Shown here one piece after another: positions 17,875-27,290 of a stretch of 64,000 bases of DNA. Both the position numbers and the translations under genes were made by a program. This DNA is from Octadecabacter arcticus 238. Lineage in GTDB: Bacteria; Pseudomonadota; Alphaproteobacteria; Rhodobacterales; Rhodobacteraceae. Location of the stretch: assembly GCF_000155735.2 (NCBI RefSeq), contig NC_020910.1:1-64000 (forward strand). Reading direction: 5' to 3'. Each line of letters opens with the position of its first letter. Within the stretch, counting starts at the first letter, position 1. The notes under the pieces were generated by a model. It made no database searches, was not told the DNA's origin, and saw only the letters and a program-made list of their open reading frames with translations.

Positions 17875-18566
17875 TCCTCCATCCAACGGATCAGTGCCGC
17901 TGTTGTCTTTCTGGGCTGCTCGAGAGTCGGCAGGTGCCCCGCATCTTCGATAATCTCTAACGAAGCATCCGAGATTAGCTCCTGCATCAATTCATGCCGC
18001 GCCACAGGGCATAATGCATCATGCCGGCCGCATAGGATCAGCGTGCGCACTGTCACGCTGCGCAATGTGTCCGATTGATCAGGGCGGTCACGCAATGCCA
18101 CGGACTGGCGTATAAATGCATCTGCCCCAAGAGCCAGTGCCATATCCATACATAAATCTAGGATCGCGGCGCGATGGGGACCATCAGTCAAGTAATTTGG
18201 CTTCATTTCGTCACGTATTACATGGGCAAGTTGTCCTGTCTGTGCCTTGGCGATTTGCGGGGCACGGCGGGCTTTAACAGCATCCAACTCAGCCAGCGGA
18301 TTGGTGTCCATCAAGGCTAGCTTTACCACGCGGCTCGGAGATTGGCGCATGATCTCCATCGCGATGATACCGCCCATCGACAGTCCCGCCAGCGCAAACT
18401 CCGGTGGAGCATCTGCCAGTACATCTGCTGCTAGTCCCACGATCGAATCATGGCCCGAAATCTCGCTGACGGTAACCTGACCACGCTGAGACAAAGCCGC
18501 TATTTGGGGTCCAAACAACCGTGCGTCGCACATCATACCCGGCAATAAAACCAGAGGCAGCGTCAT
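17871..18566 (-). CDS. Alpha/beta hydrolase
   Basis: 231-residue alpha/beta-hydrolase-fold enzyme. The nucleophile elbow is GLSMGG near residue 62, the acid is in LILCGRHDALCP and the His in EDAGHLPTLEQP, a complete Ser-Asp-His triad. The start at 18566 (MTLPLVLLPGMM) is chosen over the longer frame to 18662 because it overlaps the upstream stop by 4 bp, like its neighbours. Related to ester and lactone hydrolases; probably hydrolyses an intermediate of the operon's pathway. Confidence 0.85.
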   Translation of the reverse strand: MTLPLVLLPGMMCDARLFGPQIAALSQRGQVTVSEISGHDSIVGLAADVLADAPPEFALAGLSMGGIIAMEIMRQSPSRVVKLALMDTNPLAELDAVKARRAPQIAKAQTGQLAHVIRDEMKPNYLTDGPHRAAILDLCMDMALALGADAFIRQSVALRDRPDQSDTLRSVTVRTLILCGRHDALCPVARHELMQELISDASLEIIEDAGHLPTLEQPRKTTAALIRWMEE

Positions 18567-19684
18567 GACGCCAGTGCTGCGCCGTCCGACAATGCCTTGA
18601 GCTTGGCAAAGGCGATGTCGGGGTCGACTGCGCCGAATCCTGCAAAGGTGCCAAAGCCACAATCGCTGCCTGCAATCACGCGGTCATGGCCAACCAGCGG
18701 CGTAAAGCGGTCGATCCGCTGGGCCACCAGTTCGGGATGTTCGACAAAATTTGTAGTCGTATCCACAACACCCGGCACCAGAATCTTATCCTCGGGGATG
18801 TCGTTTTTGCGATCGCGGAAAACAGTCCATTCATGGCCATGACGCGGATTAGATGTCTCGAACAAAAGATAGCGCGCTTTGGCGGACATAAGCGTGTCGA
18901 ACATCGTGGCCATGGGCACGTCACAGACGTGCGGGCCTTCGTAATTCCCCCAGCAAATGTGGATGCGCACCTTGTCTTGCGGAATGTCAGCCAGCGCATG
19001 ATTGAGCGCCTCGACATGCATATTTGCAATTTTCACAAATTCCGCATCGCTCAGATCATTAAACAGCATGTGCCGCGACAGGGCCAGATCGGGGCAATCA
19101 AGCTGCAAGTCCAGACCCGAGGCTACGATAGTTTCATATTCCGTCTTCATCGCATCGGCCAAAGCAGCCAGATAAGCCTCCCGAGTTTTGTAGAAATCGT
19201 TTTGCAAAAACAGACTGATCACACCAGGGGAAGCCGCGTTCATGAATCCGCGCTCCGCGCCGTGTTCGGCCATCGCCGCCTTAAGGTTTGCGATGTCTTT
19301 TTCCAACTCGCCTTGGCCTTTTGATGTCACCTCTCCGACACACATGGGACGCGCATATTGCGGTGTGCCGCCCTCATCGGCCAGCCGTTTCAGGAAACCT
19401 GGAAATTGCTTCAGGTCCGCGGGCGCATTGCGCGGGCTGTCGCCGCCAAACCCTGTGTAGCGGTCTTTGACATATGTTGCATAGCTGATCTTGGAGGTTT
19501 CACCGTCTGACACGATCCCGACGCCCGCCGCGATCTGTTTGGCGACTGTGTCGGACACGGCCTTGGTCATGGCAGCGTCGAATGCATCTGCGTCATAAGG
19601 CGTTTCGTTCTCGCGGGCAAAGATGAAATCAACCACCTCTTGGACGCGGGGCAATGATCCAACGTGGGTTGTAAGAATTGTCAT
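18563..19684 (-). CDS. MetE C-terminal-like (cobalamin-independent methyltransferase family) protein
   Basis: 373 residues matching only the catalytic C-terminal barrel of cobalamin-independent methionine synthase. Zinc-ligand candidates are HICWGNYEGPH (His-x-Cys) near residue 230 and GSDCGFGTF near the end. Stand-alone proteins of this family include thiol transferases and methyltransferases of catabolic pathways rather than methionine synthases; the missing N-terminal domain argues against a housekeeping MetE. AAAGGA precedes the ATG; the stop overlaps the hydrolase gene. It suggests that the substrate carries a methyl or other transferable group. Confidence 0.8.
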   Translation of the reverse strand: MTILTTHVGSLPRVQEVVDFIFARENETPYDADAFDAAMTKAVSDTVAKQIAAGVGIVSDGETSKISYATYVKDRYTGFGGDSPRNAPADLKQFPGFLKRLADEGGTPQYARPMCVGEVTSKGQGELEKDIANLKAAMAEHGAERGFMNAASPGVISLFLQNDFYKTREAYLAALADAMKTEYETIVASGLDLQLDCPDLALSRHMLFNDLSDAEFVKIANMHVEALNHALADIPQDKVRIHICWGNYEGPHVCDVPMATMFDTLMSAKARYLLFETSNPRHGHEWTVFRDRKNDIPEDKILVPGVVDTTTNFVEHPELVAQRIDRFTPLVGHDRVIAGSDCGFGTFAGFGAVDPDIAFAKLKALSDGAALAS

Positions 19685-19687
19685 GGT

Positions 19688-20665
19688 CTATCCTTTCCAA
19701 GTGGTGCCGGCTCCGTCGGAAGTGGCGACGATATGGAACAACGAGGCCTCGCCCGTCATTGATGGCAGGACGCTATGCATCACGCCTTCCGGAACTGACA
19801 TCGTGTCACCGGGGTTCAAGACGACGTTATGGGCCGTGCCTTCGGTTTCCCACGTCACGGTCCAATGGCCATGCATGGGCATCAGAACGCTGGGGATGTC
19901 GTGTTTGTGCATGTCCGCCGTGGCAGATCCGCGTGTGACCAGATGCACCTCAAACCCGGGTTTGTCGGGCAGCATCGCCTTTTCACCAATCACCAGCGCA
20001 GGTTTACGGTCACCCAAGGCGACCATATCCCAGTATCGCGCCACATGACGCGGTACGACATCACCGGTTGTGGGTTCGGGATAGGCTTTCAGTTCTGCCT
20101 CCGTCAACACAGGCATGGGCGTTATGCCATCGGGCAAGGCTTGTCCCTTTTTGATATCATAAAGCTTGCCGTTTGCGCCCAGAACAAGACCATGGTCGGC
20201 CGCATCCTGGATCACTTCAGGTGCCCAGATGACACCACCACCTGCATCATCGCCGCCCAGCACGGCCATGATCATGCCGTAGTCGGTGCCGATATTTTCA
20301 AACCCGCGAAAGATGCCTGTGGGGATATTGATGATGTCGCCTTCTTCCAACACAACCTCGCCTGCGGTGCCATAACGTCCCCAGAAAAACCGCCAGCGGC
20401 CCGAAAGAACAAAGAACACTTCCGCGGTGCGGTGCGAATGCAAGGAATTGCGGCATTTAGGCGGCTGGCCCGCAGCCCCGATGTTGAACCCATGCGGAAT
20501 GCTGATATGCACATGCTGATCGGTGCTTTCCGACACGCCACCACCAATAATAGTAAAGTTTTCTTTTCGATCAGACCCCGGCGTATGCGCATCGATAAAG
20601 GCAGTTTTGCAAGGTATCAGCTCGCCATAGCGGACGATGCGGTCGTTCATTTCGTTTAGGGTCAT
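19688..20665 (-). CDS. Two-domain cupin protein
   Basis: 325 residues with two cupin barrels. The first has HSHRTAEVFFVLSGRWRFFWG around residues 75-95, the second HKHDIPSVLMPMHGHWTVTWE around 252-272; both carry metal-binding His and Glu or equivalent positions. Double-cupin proteins of this size include ring-cleaving dioxygenases (gentisate type) and isomerases, but I cannot assign a reaction. The 4-bp overlap with the gene upstream places it inside the operon. Confidence 0.8.
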   Translation of the reverse strand: MTLNEMNDRIVRYGELIPCKTAFIDAHTPGSDRKENFTIIGGGVSESTDQHVHISIPHGFNIGAAGQPPKCRNSLHSHRTAEVFFVLSGRWRFFWGRYGTAGEVVLEEGDIINIPTGIFRGFENIGTDYGMIMAVLGGDDAGGGVIWAPEVIQDAADHGLVLGANGKLYDIKKGQALPDGITPMPVLTEAELKAYPEPTTGDVVPRHVARYWDMVALGDRKPALVIGEKAMLPDKPGFEVHLVTRGSATADMHKHDIPSVLMPMHGHWTVTWETEGTAHNVVLNPGDTMSVPEGVMHSVLPSMTGEASLFHIVATSDGAGTTWKG

Positions 20666-21660
20666 AGTGCACCAGTGTGCAAGAGGATCTGTTTCCAGAT
20701 CGCGGTTTCATCAAAGATCACGAATTCACGGCGTAGTTTTGCCTGCGTTCCGGAGATCGCGCCAAATTCCGCGTGTGAAACCCCCATGATATGGACCTCG
20801 GCACCGGTAGGTTTGCCGAAACCGCCCCAGCCGGAATGTTTACCTTGCAGGCTCCAGCGCACAGCGGCACGCGGTGGCAGTGTCGGATCATCGCGGCCAA
20901 TCACATGATGCAGCGTGAATCCGGCATCGGGAAACGCCGCTCGCAACCCCATCCAGAACCGTTCTGCATCATCCCAGCCGTGGCCCGTGACACCACCCGG
21001 CAATTCCAACTGGCACGCACGATCATAGTTAGCGGAGATCGCGGCCATATCTGCCCCCATGATCTGGGTCAGCAGATCGGCATAACGCGCGCCCCATTCA
21101 TTGTCATTGCCGCGTCCGTTGTAGGGGCCCGCGATATCGATAGCAGGGGTGAACGGCTTGACCGCCGCATCAGGTCCACCCTCGTTTGCGATCAGATCCC
21201 GGGCGTAATCCATAGGATCCCAACCCATCTGGCGCACAATCGCCCCTTGGTCACGGATCAACCATTCGTCGTTGATTTGATCATTGATTGCGTGACAATC
21301 AGCGATGATGCGGTAGCCCAGCTTTTTCCCTGTCGCCTTGCCATACACCCCGTCGCCCAGATGTGTGGCTGTCGAATAAATGCGGTGCGAAGACAGCATC
21401 CCCTCCTCGGGCGTCCCAGACCAGATCACATCCTCGCCCAAGAGCGTGCGGTCGGGGAATTCTGCCAGCGTTGCCATCGTGGCCCCAATGACATTTTCGT
21501 TGCCGACCACGACAGACGACGGCGAACGGACAACAAGATCGGGGGTGTAATAATGATGCAGGGTCGCGATCCCACGCTCTTCCCAGATCTCTTTTGTGAT
21601 CCCCAAAATATAGTCGGGAAAATCTTCAAACCGGTTCGAAAAACCTTTCACTGCGTCCAT
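20662..21660 (-). CDS. SnoaL-like / NTF2-fold protein
   Basis: 332 residues, long enough for two NTF2-like domains. Segments such as FMGLRAAFPDAGFTLHHVIG and AAVRWSLQGKHSGWGGFGKP are typical of SnoaL-like polyketide-cyclase relatives, a cone-shaped fold that binds small hydrophobic molecules and catalyses cyclisation, isomerisation or dehydration. It overlaps the lacI stop by 13 bp. Four large and one small protein of this kind occur in the two ABC-linked loci, so they are probably sequential enzymes of one pathway. Confidence 0.75.
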   Translation of the reverse strand: MDAVKGFSNRFEDFPDYILGITKEIWEERGIATLHHYYTPDLVVRSPSSVVVGNENVIGATMATLAEFPDRTLLGEDVIWSGTPEEGMLSSHRIYSTATHLGDGVYGKATGKKLGYRIIADCHAINDQINDEWLIRDQGAIVRQMGWDPMDYARDLIANEGGPDAAVKPFTPAIDIAGPYNGRGNDNEWGARYADLLTQIMGADMAAISANYDRACQLELPGGVTGHGWDDAERFWMGLRAAFPDAGFTLHHVIGRDDPTLPPRAAVRWSLQGKHSGWGGFGKPTGAEVHIMGVSHAEFGAISGTQAKLRREFVIFDETAIWKQILLHTGAL

Positions 21661-22667
21661 CCTTTTGGAATGTGGGCCGATCCGCGCAGGATCAAGGGCC
21701 CTTCAATTTCGATTTTCTGCGAGGGGCGCGAGGCATCTCCGATTTGCCCTAACAACGTGTCTACTGTCGCCTCGATCATACGATTCAAGGGTTGCCGAAG
21801 GGTTGTCAAATCATAGGCGGCCCATGCGGCCAGTGGCACATCATCATAGCCGACAACCGACACGTCTTTGGGGATCGACAAGCCCAGTTCCGTGCGCAGC
21901 GTGTCCATCACGGCAAAGGCCATATGATCGTTGCCCACAAATATCGCGTCCGGCGCATCAGCGCGGGCCATCAAATCGCGGGTGGCTTGGGCGGCGATGG
22001 CTTGGTCAAAATGGCCGTCGATAATGGCGGTTGGGGACATGTCATAAGCCACCAGCCCTTCTATGAATCCACGTCTACGGTCGCGTCCTGTGGACGACCC
22101 GTTCCAGCCTGCGATGTGGGCGATCCGTTTGTGGCCACCAGCAACAAGAAACGTCGCTATCTGCGCACCACCCGCCACATTAGCCGAGGTAATAGAGGAT
22201 ATGCCGCCTCCATCTTGCCCACGATTGAACATCACGATGGGGATGCCAGCATCCGCACAGCGGCGGGTCAGATCGTTGGTCATTCCGACGCTGGCCGTGA
22301 TGATCCCTGCGACCTGATAGTCCATTAAATCATGCACGACCTGCTCAACCGCCTCTTCGTCGTTCGGGGCCATAAAGATCAGCACGTGATAGCCTTGGGT
22401 TTTCAACGCATTGGACAAACGTTCCAGCGCGAGTGGGTAGAACTGATTGTCGAGATAGGCGACAACAAGACCGATAATCTTACTTTTGCCCGTAATCATT
22501 GCCCGTGCGAGGGGGTTAGGGCGATAGCCTAAATGCTCCGCCGCTTTGCGCACCTTGCTGACAGTCAACGCAGAGGCAGAGGCCCCCGAAAACACACGGC
22601 TGACCGCAGATTGACTGACGCCCGCGCGCTGCGCCACGTGCAATGATGTAACCTTGTTTTTGTGCAT
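21648..22667 (-). CDS. LacI-family transcriptional regulator
   Basis: 339 residues. The N-terminal helix-turn-helix SLHVAQRAGVSQSAVSRVFS and hinge region are followed by a sugar-binding-protein-like core (GLVVAYLDNQFYPLALERL, AIFVGNDHMAFAVMDTL, VVGYDDVPLAAWAAYDLTTL). Start at 22667, where ATG overlaps the SDR stop (TGATG); the longer start at 22682 lies inside the SDR gene. It is embedded in the operon it probably represses; candidate operators with the palindrome GCATACGTATGC occur at 26831 and 34070. Confidence 0.92.
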   Translation of the reverse strand: MHKNKVTSLHVAQRAGVSQSAVSRVFSGASASALTVSKVRKAAEHLGYRPNPLARAMITGKSKIIGLVVAYLDNQFYPLALERLSNALKTQGYHVLIFMAPNDEEAVEQVVHDLMDYQVAGIITASVGMTNDLTRRCADAGIPIVMFNRGQDGGGISSITSANVAGGAQIATFLVAGGHKRIAHIAGWNGSSTGRDRRRGFIEGLVAYDMSPTAIIDGHFDQAIAAQATRDLMARADAPDAIFVGNDHMAFAVMDTLRTELGLSIPKDVSVVGYDDVPLAAWAAYDLTTLRQPLNRMIEATVDTLLGQIGDASRPSQKIEIEGPLILRGSAHIPKGWTQ

Positions 22668-23431
22668 CAGTCTGCCGTCCAACCTCCATCGATCAACAGG
22701 CTGCTTCCCGTCATCAACGCCGATGCGTCGGATGCCAGAAATACAACTGGTCCCATCAAATCCTCAACCTCGCCAACGCGGCCCAGTTTGATCATCTTTT
22801 CGATCCATGCGCGGCGTTCTGGAATGGCGAGGGTTTGTGCGGCCAAAGGGGTACGGATGAAGGTTGGACAAAGTGTGTTCACACGAATGCCGTGCGCGCC
22901 CCATTCAATTGCCATCGATTTTGTCATGCCTTCGATCGCATGTTTTGTGGCGCAATACACTGCGCGATCTACGCCACCGACATGGCCCATTTGGGACGAG
23001 ATATTAATCAAGCTGCCGGATTTACCCGCCGCAATTAGCCCTGCTGCAACATTGCGCGTCAAGAAATAGGCAGCTCGCACATTTACGTCCATCACGGTGT
23101 CATAATCTTCAGGCGTGGTTTGCATGGCGGGACTGTGACGGGCCAAACCTGCAGAGTTTACCAAAATATCAAACGGGCCTTGGTCGTCGAGCGCTGCCTT
23201 GGTAGCGTCAATATCGGTGATATCAAGCTGTAAGGCCTGCGCAGATAAACCAGCTGCTGTCATTTCGGTGGTCACGGCTTGTAACGCTTCTAGGCCGCGG
23301 GCCACCAACACCACATCCGCGCCTGCTTGCCCCAAGGCAACGGCGCCGGCCAATCCGATACCTGAACTCGCCCCTGTGACCAAGGCGCGTTTGTCATCGA
23401 GGCGAAACGACGGAGTTTGCGGTAAAGTCAT
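22667..23431 (-). CDS. Short-chain dehydrogenase/reductase
   Basis: 254-residue classical SDR. The cofactor motif TGASSGIGLAGAVALG is near residues 19-34, NSAGLARHSPAM follows, the catalytic Ser is in INISSQMGHVG and the Tyr-Lys pair in YCATKHAIEG. The C-terminus ends LLIDGGWTAD as in many 3-oxoacyl or sugar-alcohol dehydrogenases. It overlaps the SnoaL-like gene by 4 bp. Together with the HisD-family enzyme it would give two successive alcohol oxidations. Confidence 0.92.
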   Translation of the reverse strand: MTLPQTPSFRLDDKRALVTGASSGIGLAGAVALGQAGADVVLVARGLEALQAVTTEMTAAGLSAQALQLDITDIDATKAALDDQGPFDILVNSAGLARHSPAMQTTPEDYDTVMDVNVRAAYFLTRNVAAGLIAAGKSGSLINISSQMGHVGGVDRAVYCATKHAIEGMTKSMAIEWGAHGIRVNTLCPTFIRTPLAAQTLAIPERRAWIEKMIKLGRVGEVEDLMGPVVFLASDASALMTGSSLLIDGGWTAD

Positions 23432-24453
23432 TGGAACTGGCTTTCAGGTAATGTGATCGGTCCCAGATTGCGAGCCTTGTTGAATTCTCGCATACGGCCA
23501 AGCACATCCACACCCAGTTGTGCATAGATATCAATCAAATCAATCAACACCCAGTTTTCGCGGATCAGCCCGTCCTCTGTGCGCCAGAAATCAAGCGATC
23601 GCATCAGGATTTCGCGTCCTGCGGGGGCCAGCCCCATCCAATCTCCTTCGCTGACAGTCAAACGCATATTGGGCCAGCCGGTTTCACAAACATAGTCGCC
23701 TTGGGCAAACCAATGCGACATCAGATCACCCATGGCGTCCAGTTTGCGGTCAGGCATCGCCTTAAGGAACGGGATCTGGTGCCAATTGCGGAACCCTGCG
23801 ATCCCGCGCCCGGTGCCGATGCCCGCAGGCCCGTACCAGTTGCTGCGCGGGTGCCAAAATTTTTCCAAATTCATCACTACAGGATTGGGATTTGCAGGGT
23901 ATTTGCAAAGGTCAGTCAGCATTGCAATCACATGGGCCATTGTCGCAGTGCCATCCCCATCCGCGACCAAACCGTCTTGGGTCATGGGCGCAGGGGTCGC
24001 GAGGAACTTGCCAAGCTGGGGGGCAAGCGGCCATGCGTTCGCCTGCATCATCAGTTCTGGAATATCCCATATGATCTGTGCTTGGGTGACGCGCCCGTCC
24101 TCGATCTGGAAAAATTCGTGATAGCGCATATGCACCAGATGGCCTGTGGGCGGAATATCCAACCATTGGCGCAGCATCGTGCCCATATAGTTGCCCATAC
24201 AGCCGACCCAAACCTCACCCTCGGGCGTGGTGTTGGTCAGCGTGATCATATCGCGCCGTTCTAGGTCGGGGATCGCATCCAATAGAGGGGCATAGATCCG
24301 GTCAAACACATCTACACCCGCGGTATCTCCAATCGGCGCACACATGTGGATGACAGCATCTGGTGCTATGACGTTCAACGCGGCACGCACGCTGCCTGCT
24401 GTTGCGGTTGCCAGCGCCTTTTGCAGTGGCATCAATGCGGCGTGAATGGTCAT
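23428..24453 (-). CDS. SnoaL-like / NTF2-fold protein
   Basis: 341 residues, two NTF2-like modules: the first around residues 10-130 ([18 protein letters not shown] then [20 protein letters not shown]), the second around 170-330 with [19 protein letters not shown] and [15 protein letters not shown]. It closely resembles the 28390-29397 protein in layout (WFGPAGIGASAFYRGYQRGH). Overlaps hisD-like and SDR genes by 4 bp each. Confidence 0.75.
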   Translation of the reverse strand: MTIHAALMPLQKALATATAGSVRAALNVIAPDAVIHMCAPIGDTAGVDVFDRIYAPLLDAIPDLERRDMITLTNTTPEGEVWVGCMGNYMGTMLRQWLDIPPTGHLVHMRYHEFFQIEDGRVTQAQIIWDIPELMMQANAWPLAPQLGKFLATPAPMTQDGLVADGDGTATMAHVIAMLTDLCKYPANPNPVVMNLEKFWHPRSNWYGPAGIGTGRGIAGFRNWHQIPFLKAMPDRKLDAMGDLMSHWFAQGDYVCETGWPNMRLTVSEGDWMGLAPAGREILMRSLDFWRTEDGLIRENWVLIDLIDIYAQLGVDVLGRMREFNKARNLGPITLPESQFQ

Positions 24454-25760
24454 TCTGCAGATGCCCCATAGGCTATGTTTTTTCCGCCATAACGTCGCAC
24501 GCGGACATTACATTGCTCAGCGTGGCCAACAAACCCTTCAAGCATACAAAGACGCGAACCGTATTCGCCGATAGTCGTCGCTGCCTCGTCGCTAGTGATG
24601 CGCTGGTAACTGTGAGTTTTCAGGAACTTGCCCACCCACAAGCCACCGGTATACCGCCCCGCTTTTTTGGTGGGCAACGTGTGGTTCGTACCAATTACCT
24701 TGTCGCCATTCGCGACATTGGTGCGAGGCCCGAGGAACAAGGCACCATAGCTGTGCATGTTGTCCAAGAACCAATCGTCGCGGTCGGTCATGATTTGCAC
24801 GTGTTCGTAAGCCATATCATTGGCGACTTGCAGCATTTCATCGTGTGTATCGCAGAGTATCACCTCACCATAGTCCTGCCAGCTGACAGAAGCTGTCTCG
24901 CGGGTTGGCAGGATTTGCAGCAGGCGGTCAATCTCAGCCAGTGTGTCTTGGGCCAGTTTGCGGCTGGTCGTGATCAGACAGGCGGGAGAATTGTACCCAT
25001 GCTCGGCTTGCCCAAGCAGATCAGTCGCGCAAAGTTCCGCATCGACGGTATCATCCGCGATCACCATCGTTTCTGTTGGTCCAGCAAAAAGGTCAATCCC
25101 CACACGGCCATAAAGCTGGCGCTTGGCCTCGGCCACGAACGCATTTCCCGGACCCACAAGCATATGCACGGGATCAATCGTCTCGGTCCCAATGGCCATC
25201 GCACCCACGGCTTGCATGCCGCCAAGCACGTAAATCTCGTGGGCGCCACCCAATTGCATGGCCGCGACAATCGCAGGATGGGGTGCGCCATTCATCGGCG
25301 GGGCAGAAGCAACGATGCGCGGCACGCCCGCCACCGTCGCGGTCAATACGGACATATGCGCAGAGGCCACCATGGGAAATTTTCCTCCCGGAACATAGCA
25401 TCCAACCGATTGCACAGGGATGTTTTTATGCCCCAAAATCACACCGGGCAGGGTTTCGACTTCGATGTCCGTCATACTGGCGCGTTGGGCCTCTGCGAAG
25501 GTTCTGATCTGGGTCTGGGCGAACCTGATGTCCTCCATGTCCCTTGCGCTGACCTTTTGCATAGCAGCTTCAATCTCGGAGGGGGTCAGACGGAAATTGG
25601 CGGGCTCGTAGTTGTCAAACTTAGCCGATAGTTCACGGATCGCCGCATCGCCGCGCGTTTCAATGTCGCGCAGCGTCGTTTCAACGACCTTACGGACATT
25701 CGCGTCGTCCTCTGCACGCTCGGCTTCGGGTTTTCCTAATTTCAGATGGGTGATTGTCAT
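24450..25760 (-). CDS. HisD-family dehydrogenase (catabolic)
   Basis: 436 residues of the histidinol dehydrogenase family, which oxidises an alcohol to an acid in two NAD-dependent steps at a zinc site. Visible motifs are [48 protein letters not shown] and AYEHVQI, then [20 protein letters not shown]. The family's catalytic region around AEHG and YEH is retained, but histidine-specific surroundings differ. Proteins of this type outside his operons include sulfopropanediol 3-dehydrogenase (HpsN); that or another diol is possible here. No other his gene is present. Overlaps neighbours by 4 bp. Confidence 0.85.
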   Translation of the reverse strand: MTITHLKLGKPEAERAEDDANVRKVVETTLRDIETRGDAAIRELSAKFDNYEPANFRLTPSEIEAAMQKVSARDMEDIRFAQTQIRTFAEAQRASMTDIEVETLPGVILGHKNIPVQSVGCYVPGGKFPMVASAHMSVLTATVAGVPRIVASAPPMNGAPHPAIVAAMQLGGAHEIYVLGGMQAVGAMAIGTETIDPVHMLVGPGNAFVAEAKRQLYGRVGIDLFAGPTETMVIADDTVDAELCATDLLGQAEHGYNSPACLITTSRKLAQDTLAEIDRLLQILPTRETASVSWQDYGEVILCDTHDEMLQVANDMAYEHVQIMTDRDDWFLDNMHSYGALFLGPRTNVANGDKVIGTNHTLPTKKAGRYTGGLWVGKFLKTHSYQRITSDEAATTIGEYGSRLCMLEGFVGHAEQCNVRVRRYGGKNIAYGASAE

Positions 25761-26818
25761 GTCAGTCCACCTCGGAGATTAAGACGCTCGCCAGTTGTGC
25801 TGTGGAAAAGATGGCACATATCGCTGGGCACGGATGCGGCAAAATCGGCGCCGATCTCGGCGCGAAAATCCTTGTGTGCCTTGACCGATACCAATGCTCC
25901 ACCAGATTTGACCGTGACCATCGTGGCATCGCCCAATAGCTCCAACGAATAGATGGGCGCCTGCACTTGCCCCGCCGTCTCAGCCCGTGCATCTTCGGCC
26001 CGAAAGCCAAGGGTTGCAGGGCCGTCAGGTCCAGTAAGTCCGCTGATTTCGACATTGGGTGCAGTGAACGTACCGCCTTGCAACGTTCCTTCAATGAGGT
26101 TCATCGCAGGGCTGCCGATGAAGCTCGCGACAAAGGCATTGGTGGGACGGTCATAGATTTCGGTGGGCGTGCCGACCTGCTGGACCACGCCTTTGTTCAT
26201 CACGACAACTCGGTCGGCCAGGGTCATCGCCTCGATTTGATCATGGGTCACATAGATGGTTGTGACCTTCAATTCGTGGCTCAGATTTTTGATCTGTGCA
26301 CGAGTCGAAACACGCAGCTTTGCATCCAGATTGGACAGTGGTTCGTCCATCAAAAACACATTGGGCTCGCGCACAATCGCGCGGGCCAAAGCGACACGCT
26401 GGCGCTGCCCGCCCGAAAGTTCGGCGGGGCGGCGGTTTAGGAATTCATCTAGTTCAACCATCGCGCTGGCGCGGCGCACACGGGCGTCATGTTCCTCTTT
26501 GGGAATGCGGCGCACCTTGAGTGGGAAGCGAATATTTTCATAAACATTCATGTTCGGGTAAAGTGCATAGCTTTGGAAAACCATCGCCACATCACGGTCC
26601 TTTGGGTCAAGGTCGTTGACGCGCTTGCCATCGATCAGAATGTCACCCCCCGATGCCTCCTCAAGCCCTGCGATCATACGCATGGTCGTCGTCTTGCCAC
26701 AGCCAGACGGACCAAGCAGCACCAGAAACTCGCGGTCTGCGATGGTCAAATTAAAATCGGCAACACCGACAAATTCACCCCATTTTTTCGATATATTACG
26801 GAGCTCAACTTCCGCCAT
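25757..26818 (-). CDS. ABC transporter ATP-binding protein (UgpC/MalK type)
   Basis: 353-residue ATPase of a sugar-type importer. Walker A is GPSGCGKTT near residues 35-43, the signature [14 protein letters not shown] near 134-147, Walker [17 protein letters not shown]-loop VTHDQIEAM; a C-terminal TOBE regulatory region follows. Start at 26818 ([14 protein letters not shown]); the frame extends to 26845 but overlaps a putative LacI operator. It is the first gene of the ten-gene operon. Its permeases and binding protein are 4-7 kb away at 30699-33943, beyond IS debris. Confidence 0.92.
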   Translation of the reverse strand: MAEVELRNISKKWGEFVGVADFNLTIADREFLVLLGPSGCGKTTTMRMIAGLEEASGGDILIDGKRVNDLDPKDRDVAMVFQSYALYPNMNVYENIRFPLKVRRIPKEEHDARVRRASAMVELDEFLNRRPAELSGGQRQRVALARAIVREPNVFLMDEPLSNLDAKLRVSTRAQIKNLSHELKVTTIYVTHDQIEAMTLADRVVVMNKGVVQQVGTPTEIYDRPTNAFVASFIGSPAMNLIEGTLQGGTFTAPNVEISGLTGPDGPATLGFRAEDARAETAGQVQAPIYSLELLGDATMVTVKSGGALVSVKAHKDFRAEIGADFAASVPSDMCHLFHSTTGERLNLRGGLT

Positions 26819-26830
26819 AGCACAATTCCT

Positions 26831-26844
26831 TGCATACGTGTGCA
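26831..26844. promoter_or_regulatory. Candidate LacI-family operator upstream of the ATPase gene
   Basis: TGCATACGTGTGCA differs at one base from the perfect palindrome TGCATACGTATGCA. It lies 13 bp upstream of the chosen ATPase start. The same core occurs upstream of the binding-protein gene at 34070-34081, and a half-site stands before the decayed ATPase near 34291. Confidence 0.65.
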
Positions 26845-27037
26845 CTCATTCAGAGCAGCATTTTACAGTACTTACAACTCCTTTTTATATACAAAATATT
26901 AATTTATTAAATTGTAGAAAAGGCTTGCATTATTGGTTATTTTGGAGATTAAATTGCTTACGTATTCAGGCGAGTTCTGATTCGCCAGATCATCAATCCG
27001 ACTTTGGTCGGCAACCAAAATCAATGGTCTCCTACAT

Positions 27038-27290
27038 GGTTCTGTCGCAGTTTTCAGCGCACGACGGAATGACCGATAATTTTGGTCACAACTATCCAGC
27101 GAGTGCCGCGAACTGTTGAAATGCGGATTGACCAGAGAGGCCGAATTGCCGTTTTCGTATCATGTGCGCGACTTCAATGCCTTCCAATGTGGCCGAGGCT
27201 GAGCTGAAGGATTTGAACCCCTTCATTTGCCGTGTCAGCTTCTTGATGAACCGATAATCCTGCTCGATAGCCTTGTTGTACGGAGCGCCA
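27038..27290 (-). mobile_element. IS6-family element of a different type, partial
   Basis: The terminal repeat GGTTCTGTCGCAGTTTTC at 27038 is followed by the C-terminal quarter of an IS6 transposase on the minus strand (IEQDYRFIKKLTRQMKGFKS, ATLEGIEVAHMIRKRQFG, stop at 27092). It is clearly diverged from the 827-bp element. The rest is lost where the IS5 copy A begins, at about 27290. Confidence 0.8.

Noticed and set aside
18563..19684. Housekeeping methionine synthase MetE
   Set aside because: Only the C-terminal barrel length is present (373 residues against about 750), within a catabolic operon.
24402..25631. 409-codon open frame antisense to the HisD-family gene
   Set aside because: Same reason; the sense strand encodes a full HisD-family protein with all motifs.
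24450..25760. Histidine biosynthesis hisD
   Set aside because: No other his gene is near, and the operon is catabolic with an importer and a LacI regulator.
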